Below are positions 31,184 through 39,330 of a DNA stretch of 45,018 nucleotides, in pieces; positions within the stretch are counted from its first letter, which is position 1, and the number at the start of each line of letters is the position of its first letter. The stretch spans positions 1 to 45,018 of the forward strand of contig DASWVC010000390.1 in assembly GCA_036401335.1 (NCBI GenBank), in the 5' to 3' direction. The notes under the pieces were generated by a model. That model did no database searches. It saw nothing but the letters and a program-made list of their open reading frames with translations, and had not been told where the DNA came from. The stretch is from DASWVC01 sp036401335 (lineage in GTDB: Bacteria > Verrucomicrobiota > Verrucomicrobiia > Chthoniobacterales > JAFAMB01). Made by a program: the position numbers and the translations under genes.

Positions 31184-31830
31184 CTGCAACGAAACGCTGA
31201 ACTGTGCCTGACTGCCGGGACGGCAAAGAAACACCACGAGCATGCGCGCGACCTTCAGGGCAATTTGGCGGCCATGGTCCTCCTCAACGAGCGCAAGGCT
31301 TAGATCGATGCCGGACGTCACTCCGGCGGAACTGTAAAACCGCCCGTCCCGAATCCAGATCGGATCGGGATCCACGGTCACGGCCGGGAACCGGGTCGCC
31401 AACTCCTTCGCGAGGCCCAGTGGGTCGTCGCCCGTCGTCCATCCAGCAAACCGGCGCGCGCAAGCAGGAAGGCGCCGGTGCAAATCGAGCCAACCCGCCG
31501 GCTCTGTCCGGCGCTGTGCTTCAGCCAGGAAACCACGGCGGGTGTCGGATCGGTCGTCTCGATGCCAACCCCACCCGGAATGAGCAGCGTGTCGATTTCG
31601 CCTGTAAATTCCGAAAAATGCTGCCCGCCCACAAACTGGACGCCCTGCATGCCGGCGATCGCCTGCTCCGTTCCGGTCGTGACGATCTCGATTCGATAAT
31701 GCCGCTCTTCGGGCAGAAATTGATTGGCCGAAGCAAAGACATCCACCACGCCCACCAAGTCAAGCTCGCGCACCGGCGGGACGACCACCAGAACCAGCCG
31801 ACGACCGGTCATTACAGGTGCCATCCGCAT
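31184..31830 (-). pseudogene. GlxA-type (DJ-1/PfpI) regulator, frameshifted and truncated
   Basis: The frame from 31830 (or ATG 31812) reads RRLVLVVVPPVRELDLVGVV, IDTLLIPGGVG, GSICTGAFLLARAGLLDGRR then ATTHW. At about 31420 it leaves the family and the neighbouring frame takes over with LAKELATRFPAVTVDPDPIW, GRFYSSAGVTSGIDLSLALV and RPGSQAQFSV. Adding one base after ATTHWA restores the register, so there is a single-base deletion. Normal GlxA proteins continue into an AraC helix-turn-helix domain, which is missing: homology ends at about 31184, just before the HD gene. The frameshift alone could be a sequencing error; the missing DNA-binding domain could not. Confidence 0.7.
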
Positions 31831-31975
31831 TAAGTCGCAGACCAGCGCATTCGGGATAGACTTTCGCAGTTCAATTGTGGGCCGAATACAGCAAAATCTT
31901 TGCTCCTTTGGAAGCTTCAAAGCCACGGGTGCTTGGATGCAGGCGCCCGCGTCTTCATCAATCCTTGTCCTGACT

Positions 31976-32320
31976 TCATCTGCGTCTGCATGAAGCTCTT
32001 GGGGCGCAGGTGCGCGAAGGAAAAGCCGCACCGTTCGTGCCACCGTTGGCATCCACGAATGAGATGGGATGGAAAGCATTGTTCCAACCATCGGCATAAG
32101 CCTCACCCGCATTCATGCCGCTGTATTCCAACCAACCGTCGCTGCATTGCTGGTTCGAGCCGTCTGGCAATGCGGTCCACGTCTGCGGGCGAAGGACGTC
32201 GATCTCAAGCCGAAACCCGCTCTCTGTTCGTACAAAAGGGATTGTGTCCGTCCCAACTCCTCCTTCAGCGAACGCTTTGGCCTTGCTGCACCTATTTCCA
32301 GAGCGCCATTGCCATGAGAA
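31976..32320 (-). other. Unidentified coding-like fragment
   Basis: On the minus strand an open frame without a clear start reads IPFVRTESGFRLEIDVLRPQ, then TWTALPDGSNQQCSDGWLEY and ADGWNNAFHPISFVDANGG. The amino-acid content (Trp, Asn, Gly, paired Cys) looks like part of a secreted protein rather than a random shadow. A TGA precedes it and the frame ends with TGA at 31976, after an out-of-family Arg/Ser tail. I do not recognise the family. Confidence 0.25.
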
Positions 32321-32798
32321 ATGTCAATAGTCCGCATAGAATGATGAATGTCGTCATGATGGTGTGTGAAAAGGGGCGATTCATCCGCGCGTGGATGACG
32401 GGAAAGGCCGTTCGCGCATCGCCCCCTGCCTCCTGAAGCAATAAAAGCCAGGATGCGGAAAGCCGTCCGTTTCCTGTCCCGATGGCCGGAATCGTTGTCC
32501 CAAGAAGTTTTCGCGACGGCCAACAACAGGTTACAAAAGGCACCTGTTTTTCAGGGGTTGGGCTCCCTGCTTCCGCCGTGGTTTTCCCGCCGGATCCGTC
32601 TGAACCACCGTCCGTCGCATCCCCATTCTGCCATGTTGACTACTTGGACTAAAATGGTCCGTCTCGAACACGTCATCCGATGTGTCGGAATCAGCGGTTC
32701 TCCCGAAAAACGCGCGATTGGGAAGAAAGTAGCAGATCGCCTTAACCCTGACGTCCGGTGAAGAAACCCGATTTTCTGGCACGCATACCAGGGATGCG

Positions 32799-32835
32799 CC
32801 CCGGCGCCGCAGGAATGGCGAAGACCGCGCCGGGG
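32799..32835 (-). terminator. Hairpin after the small coiled-coil gene
   Basis: CCCCGGCGC (32799-32807) and GCGCCGGGG (32827-32835) pair perfectly around a 19-base loop, directly after the stop of the minus-strand gene at 32837. No U-tract follows on that strand. Confidence 0.35.
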
Positions 32836-32836
32836 T

Positions 32837-33022
32837 TCACGACTCGCGCTCCTCCAGGTCGGATGCCAGCAAATCCACTACCCGGCGCACGGCAAGCGAC
32901 ACCTGCAACAATTCCTGGCGCAACACGTTCATCGCCTGCACCTCGGTCACGTCGAGGCGGCCCAGCCGGTGGTCAATCGATTGGAGATACTCCACCAACT
33001 CATCCAGGTCGCGTGCCGTCAT
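32837..33022 (-). CDS. Small helical protein of unknown function
   Basis: A 61-residue, acidic protein. The sequence DELVEYLQSIDHRLGRLDVT and VLRQELLQVSLAVRRVVDLL has heptad-like hydrophobic spacing and probably forms one or two coiled-coil helices. GGAAAG stands 9 bases before the ATG and a GC-rich hairpin follows the stop, both of which argue for a real gene. I do not recognise a family. It stands alone, divergent from ddl across a 247-base gap in which no feature was seen. Confidence 0.6.
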   Translation of the reverse strand: MTARDLDELVEYLQSIDHRLGRLDVTEVQAMNVLRQELLQVSLAVRRVVDLLASDLEERES

Positions 33023-33269
33023 AGGGTTTCTTTCCGTTAAGCAACTTCGCGCAGCAAAGCGCGTTTATGGGCCAAGGTCGCTCGATCCACCCTCCACGTC
33101 CACGATGACCCTGATGAAACACCGCCCTCCGACGCCCTGCGTCGGGCACCGGGTGGACGGTGGCAGACGAGCCCCTGGCCGACCCCGGCGTGCGCACACC
33201 CTTTTCATTGAGCAAGCCCAGAGCCTGTTAACGCTTGGCGCGCAGCCCCCCGGCCACTAGGCTGGGCCC

Positions 33270-34277
33270 GTGAAAGTGGCGGTTCTCATGGGGGGCAGCA
33301 GTTCGGAACGCGACGTTTCCCTGGCCAGCGGCGTACAGGTGGTCAAGGCGCTGCTGGCGCGCGGGCATCAGGTTGCCGCGATCGACACCTACCATGGCAA
33401 ACTGGACGATGCGCAGTTGGCGGCCCTGCTTGAGGCCGGTGTAAGACCCGCTGCCCCCAGCGAGCGCGAGCTGGCCATCGTTCGTCGTAAGACCGGCTCC
33501 CTCATCCAACCGGGATTATTCGCGGACGCTGATGTCATATTTCTGGCCCTGCACGGCGGCACGGGGGAAGACGGAACCCTTCAGGCCGTGCTCGATGCCG
33601 CGGGCCTCACGTACACGGGCTCAGGGCACGTCGGCAGCGCGGCGGCCATGGACAAGGACCTCGCGAAACGGCTTTTCACGAGCGTCGGCATCCGAACCCC
33701 GGCCTGGCGAATGCATCCGATCGACCCACGCAAAGCGGCTGCGCAGCTTGGGCTCCCGCTTATCGTCAAAGCCAACCGGCAGGGCTCGACCGTCGGATTA
33801 AACCTGGTGCACACCGAAGCGGAGTTGGGGCCCGCAGTGGATGCGGCATTGGCCGTAGATCGCGAGGTGATGTTCGAACAGTTCATTCCCGGCCGGGAAT
33901 TGACCGTTGGAGTTTTGCACGGCGAGGCGCTGGCCGTTGGAGAAATTTTTCCAAAAGGCAGCGGCATCTTTCACTACGACGAGAAGTATCAGCCGGGCGG
34001 CGCCAAAGAGGTGTTCCCAGCCGACCTTCCTCCGCCGCTCTACGAGGCACTGCAACGCGACGCAGTGGCCGCTCACCACGCCCTCAAGTTGGGCGACTAC
34101 AGCCGGGCCGATTTCCGGCTCGACCCGGAAGGGAGTGCGTGGTGCCTGGAGGTCAACTCACTTCCGGGCCTGACGAGCGCAAGCCTGCTCCCAAAGTCTG
34201 CCGCCGCCGTCGGCATGGGTTTTCCAGAACTTTGTGAGCGGATCTGCCAATTGGCGCTTCAACGCCGGATCAACTGA
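33270..34277 (+). CDS. ddl: D-alanine--D-alanine ligase
   Basis: A 335-residue ATP-grasp ligase that makes D-Ala-D-Ala for peptidoglycan in the cytoplasm. The N-terminal MGGSSSERDVSLASG, LHGGTGEDGTLQAVLDAAG, the ATP-grasp stretch LPLIVKANRQGSTVGLNLV, the Y/E-type motif SGIFHYDEKYQPGG and the metal-binding DFRLDP and CLEVNSLPGLT are intact. Start is GTG at 33270; an ATG 18 bases later would remove the first strand of the fold. It is transcribed alone rather than in a murC/murB/ftsQ cluster. A REP-type repeat cluster follows within 25 bases of the stop. Confidence 0.94.
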   Translation: MKVAVLMGGSSSERDVSLASGVQVVKALLARGHQVAAIDTYHGKLDDAQLAALLEAGVRPAAPSERELAIVRRKTGSLIQPGLFADADVIFLALHGGTGEDGTLQAVLDAAGLTYTGSGHVGSAAAMDKDLAKRLFTSVGIRTPAWRMHPIDPRKAAAQLGLPLIVKANRQGSTVGLNLVHTEAELGPAVDAALAVDREVMFEQFIPGRELTVGVLHGEALAVGEIFPKGSGIFHYDEKYQPGGAKEVFPADLPPPLYEALQRDAVAAHHALKLGDYSRADFRLDPEGSAWCLEVNSLPGLTSASLLPKSAAAVGMGFPELCERICQLALQRRIN

Positions 34278-34299
34278 GCACGAGCGCTTACGATGCCCG

Positions 34300-34509
34300 G
34301 TGCGGGCAATGGCATTAAGACAAGCGGGTTCGGGGTGGAAAAGCGTGACGATCAACCCGATTGGTATCGGGCCGGCAGTCCCTTGCCGGCGGCGCCGGGC
34401 AACGTGGCCCCACCTGGAAGGACCGGTCGGAAGGGTCACGAGTCCCTTTTGCGCCGGCAATGTGCGAGGCCGCTGCACACGGGGCGCTTGCGGACAGGCT
34501 CCCCTACCG
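34300..34509. repeat. REP-like cluster with conserved left flank
   Basis: The gap between ddl and the next gene (34278-34633) is filled by repeats. The left flank 34300-34345 matches 44801-44846 with about 38 of 46 bases identical. Then GCCGGCA, loop GTCCCT, TGCCGGC (34371-34390) forms a perfect 7-bp stem with the foot GGTATCGGG. A weaker unit with GAGTCCCTTTTGCGCC lies near 34440. The last unit (34482-34509, inverted) contains GCGCTTG, loop CGGA, CAGGCTCC and CCCCTACC. No gene is seen up to 34633. Confidence 0.65.
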
Positions 34510-34633
34510 CGAAGGGGCGCCTTCGTACCTCTCCTCTCTTCCACCCCCTCACGCCGCCAGGTTCTTCGACCACCCGGTGGCCCATTTGTAGCATTCTGGC
34601 GCTCGCCCTGCAAAGCCCCGTCTTCCCAAGAAA

Positions 34634-36268
34634 TCACCCCTGCCCGTCCTGCACCACGCCGCAGGCCACGCCAGCGCCGAACGCGAGAATCAACGCCTGA
34701 TAAGCGGTGATCGGACCGACCGATTCGTCAATCGTGCCTTCCGGCAGGCGATGCCGGGAAAAGACGATCGGCGTAAGGTGACGGCTGACCTCGTCTGTCT
34801 CGGGCAAAGTGAACGGGTCAACGTAATGGGCCAGGGTCGGCACAAACGCGCTGCCCAGGACGGCCATCGGCCGGAGCGCGGCGTAGACGCATTCGAACGT
34901 CGATTTGCCATCCAGGTAAGCAAACGCTTCCGTTGGCGGCGAAACCATGGCGGTGATGCGCCGGTACCGTTCTGATTCCTGTAATCCCGCTTGATGCACG
35001 CGCAGACGCCGGACGGTCTCCGCAAACGCCGAGGGGCTGCTGGCCAGAACCAGCCGACGGTCGACCATGCCGAAAAGGAGGGTCATGGGCTGGCTGCCCA
35101 CCCGAAGCAAATAGGCCGGCACCTGTTCGATCTCGACTTGCTGGCTGCGGCCGGCAAACTTTTGGTTGATGAGGACAGACGTCCAGCTCCAGAAGCGACC
35201 GGGGTCAGTTACGTCAATGTTAACCACGGGTTCGATTGCACCCGTTGCGGAATTCCGGGCCACAACGATGCCGACGTCCCCCAGAAGGCGGTCAAGATCG
35301 TCCACCCGCATCCCGCTTTCCTGCAACGCCTGAAGGTATTGGTCGGCCGCGGTCGCCCACGGAAACCGGACGGCCGCAGCCTGGACCCACCGGCGGCAGA
35401 CGGACGGCGTCAGGTGTGTGCCCAGGTAAAACAAAGCGTTCGGATCGGCGGCATCAAGGAGTTTGCGGTCCAGGGCACGGTCCGCCGGCGCACCGGAATG
35501 AAGGGTGAACACCTGATCCCGGATCTCCCTGCCTTCAAGACGGGTGGTGGCCATCAATCCCTCCCGCGGACCGGTTTCGCCGCTGCCGGGAACGGCGAAG
35601 AGGTCCATCATCGGCCCGCGCAGAAACGTCAGCACGTCCGCATCTGCCGGCACTTTACCCTGGCATTTCGTAAAGATCTCATTGGTTTCAAGGCCGGCGT
35701 GAGCCTGCGAGCTCTGTCCGAGAGCCGCTTTCAGAGGCTCCGGTTCCGGTGCGAACAAAAGCCAGTTGCCGATCCGCATCCCATACACCTCGGTGCCGGG
35801 AAGGTCTTTGGCCCGCAATGACCCCGTCGAAGCCTCCGGGTCAACAACGTAGAAATGGCCGCCGAAATTGTTGTCGGCCAGGATTTCCGCCTCGTGCTGC
35901 CAGGACCGCAGGTCTTTTGAGCAACGGATGCCAAGGAGCCACCCCCGGTGAAGCACGTCAGCCGAACAAAAGAAAGCCGAGGTGGGTTGCAATTTTATCA
36001 GATCCGCCCAGATCAAGGGATACGCTTTGGGCAACGCACGCCAGGGATGCCCGACGAAACGGCTGACGCCCGGTTCGGCCATGATCTGCGCCAGCGTCGT
36101 CTCCGGCCAGCGGCGCAGGGTGGCTGACAGGTCTGGGCAAGCGATGAAGATTTCGGCATGGGCCGGGGCAAGCCGGATGGCCGGCACCGGAGTTTGATTG
36201 AGCTGCCAGACGAGCACACCACTGCCCGCCAGAAAGACAGCAACACCTCCCGCCCACCACCACTTCAT
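34634..36268 (-). CDS. DUF3352-like membrane-anchored protein
   Basis: A protein of about 544 residues. It starts MKWWWAGGVAVFLAGSGVLV, an N-terminal membrane anchor, and ends with a second hydrophobic segment AYQALILAFGAGVACGVV. The long middle part alternates short strands and helices (VPAIRLAPAHAEIFIACPDL, NNFGGHFYVVDPEAS, QPMTLLFGMVDRRLVLASSP) and resembles DUF3352-type proteins, which are found in several phyla without known function. An ATG at 36526 is open but gives 86 unlikely residues over a REP element. The gene lies downstream of opgH on the same strand, 298 bases away, so a shared role in the envelope is only suggested by position. Confidence 0.6.
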   Translation of the reverse strand: MKWWWAGGVAVFLAGSGVLVWQLNQTPVPAIRLAPAHAEIFIACPDLSATLRRWPETTLAQIMAEPGVSRFVGHPWRALPKAYPLIWADLIKLQPTSAFFCSADVLHRGWLLGIRCSKDLRSWQHEAEILADNNFGGHFYVVDPEASTGSLRAKDLPGTEVYGMRIGNWLLFAPEPEPLKAALGQSSQAHAGLETNEIFTKCQGKVPADADVLTFLRGPMMDLFAVPGSGETGPREGLMATTRLEGREIRDQVFTLHSGAPADRALDRKLLDAADPNALFYLGTHLTPSVCRRWVQAAAVRFPWATAADQYLQALQESGMRVDDLDRLLGDVGIVVARNSATGAIEPVVNIDVTDPGRFWSWTSVLINQKFAGRSQQVEIEQVPAYLLRVGSQPMTLLFGMVDRRLVLASSPSAFAETVRRLRVHQAGLQESERYRRITAMVSPPTEAFAYLDGKSTFECVYAALRPMAVLGSAFVPTLAHYVDPFTLPETDEVSRHLTPIVFSRHRLPEGTIDESVGPITAYQALILAFGAGVACGVVQDGQG

Positions 36269-36483
36269 GCGCAAGGACGTATCAGAGCGCGTAGTTTTCC
36301 CGTTGTCCAGGCCTACTTTGAATCGGCCGGGCCCTCGCTCCCGCGTCATCAGCCGGCGCGCACGCTCCGGCACCCCGTTGCCAATTACTCCTTCCGGGAA
36401 GCATCCCGAATGGAGTGCCCTACCGTGTGGCAGAAACCCTTCCCCGAAAAAATCCCCTGCGAGGAGAGCCGGACGCAACCGGG

Positions 36484-36515
36484 GGGGCGCGTGAGGACAA
36501 GCTTCTCTACCGGGA
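36484..36515 (-). repeat. REP-like hairpin
   Basis: The plus strand reads GGGGGGCGCGTGAGGACAAG followed by CTTCTCTACCGG. It follows the family pattern of the 25157-25188 element (loop AGGA, foot CTACCGG) but the stem is less perfect. It lies in the 298-base gap between opgH and the DUF3352-like gene, in which nothing else was recognised. Confidence 0.5.
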
Positions 36516-36566
36516 GACGCCCCCAACGTTCTTCAACCCGTCAGGCTCCGCGTCAAAACCGCGCGT

Positions 36567-38672
36567 TCACGCTGCCAGGCGGGCGTGCGGCGCCGGCTTC
36601 TCCCGTGCGTCGTCAGGCACAAAGAACGGCGGGCGTGCGCGGTATCCCTGGATGGCCTGAGACCAGGCAGGGTGCATCAGCGCGGCGGGGGTTTTCCAGA
36701 TCAGCGCATGCAAACGAGCGACCGCCGTCCCGTCCGCCAAAAACGACCGTTTCTCGCGGGTGTTCAACACCTCCGGACCTTCCCGGAACAGCTTCATCGC
36801 CAACCCCGATGCATACACGCCTTCCACCCCACCGCGTTGCAAGGAAACGTGCACCGCGTTGCCGTAGGGATGCAGGATGGCGTGCACAAAACCGTCTGCT
36901 GCCCGCAGGGTGGGACGGAACTCATGCAGCAACTCGGCCGAAGGTTCCGTTTCTTCCGGAGTCCAAAACAGGGCTTGGCCGAGCCCCTTCCGGCCTCCCA
37001 ACTGCGCCACCGGGACCGCCAGCCACAGGCCTGCGAGAATCGGCAGCAGCCACGCTGCATAGGCGGGATCGATCAGCCAAGCCAGCAAGCCGAACATCGT
37101 ACCGGCGACGGGCAACGGCCAATATTCCGCCAGGACCCCGCGCCACCGCGGGCCGTTCCCCCCTTCCCGGGTTTGCGTGTGCCAGGAAATAGTTTGCCCG
37201 GCCAGATTTCGCCACACGAACCGCGTGTGGAACCAAAGCATGACGGGCGCCGTAAGGATGGAAAACAACGTTTCCACCATGGCACCAGCCACCAGGCGGC
37301 CACGGCCGCCGTAAAGGTGGAGTTCCGCCGGGCGCGAAAAAAGGTGCAGCAGACTTAATCCCTTGGGGCCGAACAGCAGGGCAAGGGTAAGCAAAAACAG
37401 CACGATGCCTGATGCCGACGGCACCATGGCTGGCAGGCGGTGCCAGCGGTCGACGGCGGCCTGCAGCCCTCCCAGGAGAATGAACAATGCCAACAACGGT
37501 GCTGACACGTAGGCCAGGATGCCTTGGACCAGGTGCAACCGGCTGAGGCCGTGAATGCCGCGCGCCAACAAGAACCATGCATGCTGCAGGTTCCCCTGAC
37601 ACCAGCGCCGGTCGCGCTTGACGTACTCAGATAGATTGGGCGGTAAACCTTCGTAACTGCCCTCCAGGTCGTGGGCAAACCAAACTTCCCAGCCGTTCGC
37701 ACGCATAAGGGCAGCTTCCACAAAATCGTGGCTCAGGATGCGGCCCCCGAGCGGTTCCGCGCCCGGCAACTCGGGAAGCCCGCAATTGGTCAGAAAAGGC
37801 GATACCCGGATAATTGCGTTGTGCCCCCAGTAGTTTCCTGAACCCTGCTGCCAGAAATTGAGGCCGGCGGCAAAAATGGGGCTGTAAACCCGTGCGGCGA
37901 ACTGTTGGACGCGCCCGAACAGGGTGTCCGCCTTAACCAGCCGGGGCATGGTCTGAATGATTCCGGCCCGGGCGTTCACTTCCATCAAGCGAACCAGGGA
38001 TGCCACCGCCTCACCGGTCATGACGCTGTCCGCATCGAGCACGATCATGTACCGGTGCCGGTGCCCCCACCGGCGGCAAAAGTCAGCGATGTTGCCGCTT
38101 TTGCGGTTAACCGGCAATGTTCGCCGGCGGTAATGTACCCGCCCAAAGCCATTGCTTTGCCTGCAGAGATCCGCCCAAGCCAGTTCTTCGTCGACCAACC
38201 GGTCTGGGTCAGTCGAATCGCTTAAGACGTAGAACTCAAACGCCTCCAACTCGCCGCGTTGGCGCAGGGACTCGTAGAGGGCACGAATGTTCCCAAACAC
38301 CGTGGCCGGATCTTCGTTGTAAACGGGCATCACCACGGCCGTCGACGCCAGGGGGGTGTGAGGGTCCAGGGTGTTCGTGATTTTCAGGGGTTCGTGGCCA
38401 TCCGCCAGCGCGAGAAACCCGAGAAACGCCTGGGTGAACCCGAAAGCCAGCGTGGTAAAGAGAACGGCGAACAACCCCAGGCTCAACGCCCGGAGGGGTG
38501 TCCAACCACTCGCCTGGTAAATGTCGGCCAGCAGCCAGAGCCCGACGATAGCGAGCCCGGCCGTCACCAGAAAAACGCCCCAGCGCCGGGCCCGAACCTT
38601 CGCTTCAAACGCCTGTTCCAGGCTGCCGGCACCAACAAGTTCGACGAACCTGGCGGATTCATTGCTGCTCAT
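36567..38672 (-). CDS. opgH: Glucan biosynthesis glucosyltransferase H
   Basis: A 701-residue membrane glycosyltransferase of family GT2 that polymerises and exports osmoregulated periplasmic glucan. Two N-terminal helices (about residues 30-52 and 60-90) precede the catalytic domain with VMPVYNED (about residues 114-121), LDADS (about 212-216) and the RRWCQGN block (about 355-361), followed by several further helices (SRLHLVQGILAYVSAPLLAL, FLLTLALLFGPKGLSLLHL). All catalytic motifs are intact. E. coli OpgH is longer at the N-terminus; the shorter form is normal elsewhere. The ATG at 38672 is chosen because the longer frame before it overlaps the previous gene. It is the third gene of an opgG-orf-opgH operon. 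Confidence 0.93.
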   Translation of the reverse strand: MSSNESARFVELVGAGSLEQAFEAKVRARRWGVFLVTAGLAIVGLWLLADIYQASGWTPLRALSLGLFAVLFTTLAFGFTQAFLGFLALADGHEPLKITNTLDPHTPLASTAVVMPVYNEDPATVFGNIRALYESLRQRGELEAFEFYVLSDSTDPDRLVDEELAWADLCRQSNGFGRVHYRRRTLPVNRKSGNIADFCRRWGHRHRYMIVLDADSVMTGEAVASLVRLMEVNARAGIIQTMPRLVKADTLFGRVQQFAARVYSPIFAAGLNFWQQGSGNYWGHNAIIRVSPFLTNCGLPELPGAEPLGGRILSHDFVEAALMRANGWEVWFAHDLEGSYEGLPPNLSEYVKRDRRWCQGNLQHAWFLLARGIHGLSRLHLVQGILAYVSAPLLALFILLGGLQAAVDRWHRLPAMVPSASGIVLFLLTLALLFGPKGLSLLHLFSRPAELHLYGGRGRLVAGAMVETLFSILTAPVMLWFHTRFVWRNLAGQTISWHTQTREGGNGPRWRGVLAEYWPLPVAGTMFGLLAWLIDPAYAAWLLPILAGLWLAVPVAQLGGRKGLGQALFWTPEETEPSAELLHEFRPTLRAADGFVHAILHPYGNAVHVSLQRGGVEGVYASGLAMKLFREGPEVLNTREKRSFLADGTAVARLHALIWKTPAALMHPAWSQAIQGYRARPPFFVPDDAREKPAPHARLAA

Positions 38673-38754
38673 ATACGCAAGTGGTCTGACGTAAATAGAA
38701 CGATTCCCTTCACCAGCCGCCCCCTTGCCTGCGGGCAACCGGTGCCGGCACGGC

Positions 38755-39330
38755 CTAAAGGCTGGCGACAACCAGCAAAGCCAAAGCCAGGAAGCCGAGA
38801 ACCCAGATCAGGGCGGGGTGGTTGGACACCGGCGCGAGCCGTTCAGAAAAATGCGCCAGCCTTGTGCCGAACTCGCTAAACGCAAACGGCTTGGCGGTGA
38901 TGCTGGCGCGCTGCATCATCGGGCTCGCCTCCAACTTTACCTGCCGCAACGCTTCCAGGACTTCTCCGGGCACCGTCCGGCTTCGGTAAAAGCTTTCGGG
39001 TGCATCCGCCTCGGTCAGGTACATTCGCACCCGGGCCTCCTGCAGCCGCAGTTCCGCGGGCGTACCTTCCGGCACCAAATGGCCGAACGCCCGGTCCAGC
39101 CCATGCTGAACTTCCTCGAAAGCCAGTTGAGTCGCCGGCGCAAACGGTTCGCGGCGACGCCGTGCCACCGCCTGCCGGAAGCTCGCGAGAAGCAGCTGTT
39201 CCCGGTCGATGCCGTCCGGCATGCTCAGCGCATGGAGGTAGTCGTTGACCCGCACCCACGCTTCCGTCCACTCCGGTGCAGATTCAATGCGCCTGCGAAG
39301 CAGCGCTATGGAGCCAGAAGGTATAGCCAT
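38755..39330 (-). CDS. Membrane-anchored protein between opgG and opgH
   Basis: A 191-residue protein with predicted helical content and a single C-terminal membrane helix (PALIWVLGFLALALLVVASL), which makes it tail-anchored. I do not recognise a domain; the middle part (EVQHGLDRAFGHLVPEGTPA) is not diagnostic. It overlaps the end of opgG by 25 bases and ends 82 bases before opgH, so it is certainly co-transcribed with them. The position suggests an accessory subunit linking the periplasmic OpgG and the inner-membrane OpgH. The frame has a strong codon bias like its neighbours, so it is a real gene. Confidence 0.75.
   Translation of the reverse strand: MAIPSGSIALLRRRIESAPEWTEAWVRVNDYLHALSMPDGIDREQLLLASFRQAVARRRREPFAPATQLAFEEVQHGLDRAFGHLVPEGTPAELRLQEARVRMYLTEADAPESFYRSRTVPGEVLEALRQVKLEASPMMQRASITAKPFAFSEFGTRLAHFSERLAPVSNHPALIWVLGFLALALLVVASL

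Larger units (their letters stand above)
31831..32836. other. About 1 kb without a recognisable gene
   Basis: This stretch is less GC-rich than its surroundings. It holds no family match on either strand and open frames are short. On the minus strand a 30-residue frame (32384-32292) has a hydrophobic helix IMTTFIILCGLLTFLMAMAL but no ribosome site. The stretch next to it is described separately. It looks like decayed or imported DNA at the edge of the remnant-rich zone. Confidence 0.4.

Noticed and set aside
32453..32761. Plus-strand frame of 102 codons in the gene-poor stretch
   Set aside because: No ribosome site, no domain and amino-acid content (Arg, Pro, Ser, Trp) of a chance frame.
34158..34710. 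Open frames in the gap after ddl
   Set aside because: They run through the REP cluster in several frames and show no protein family; the repeats explain them.
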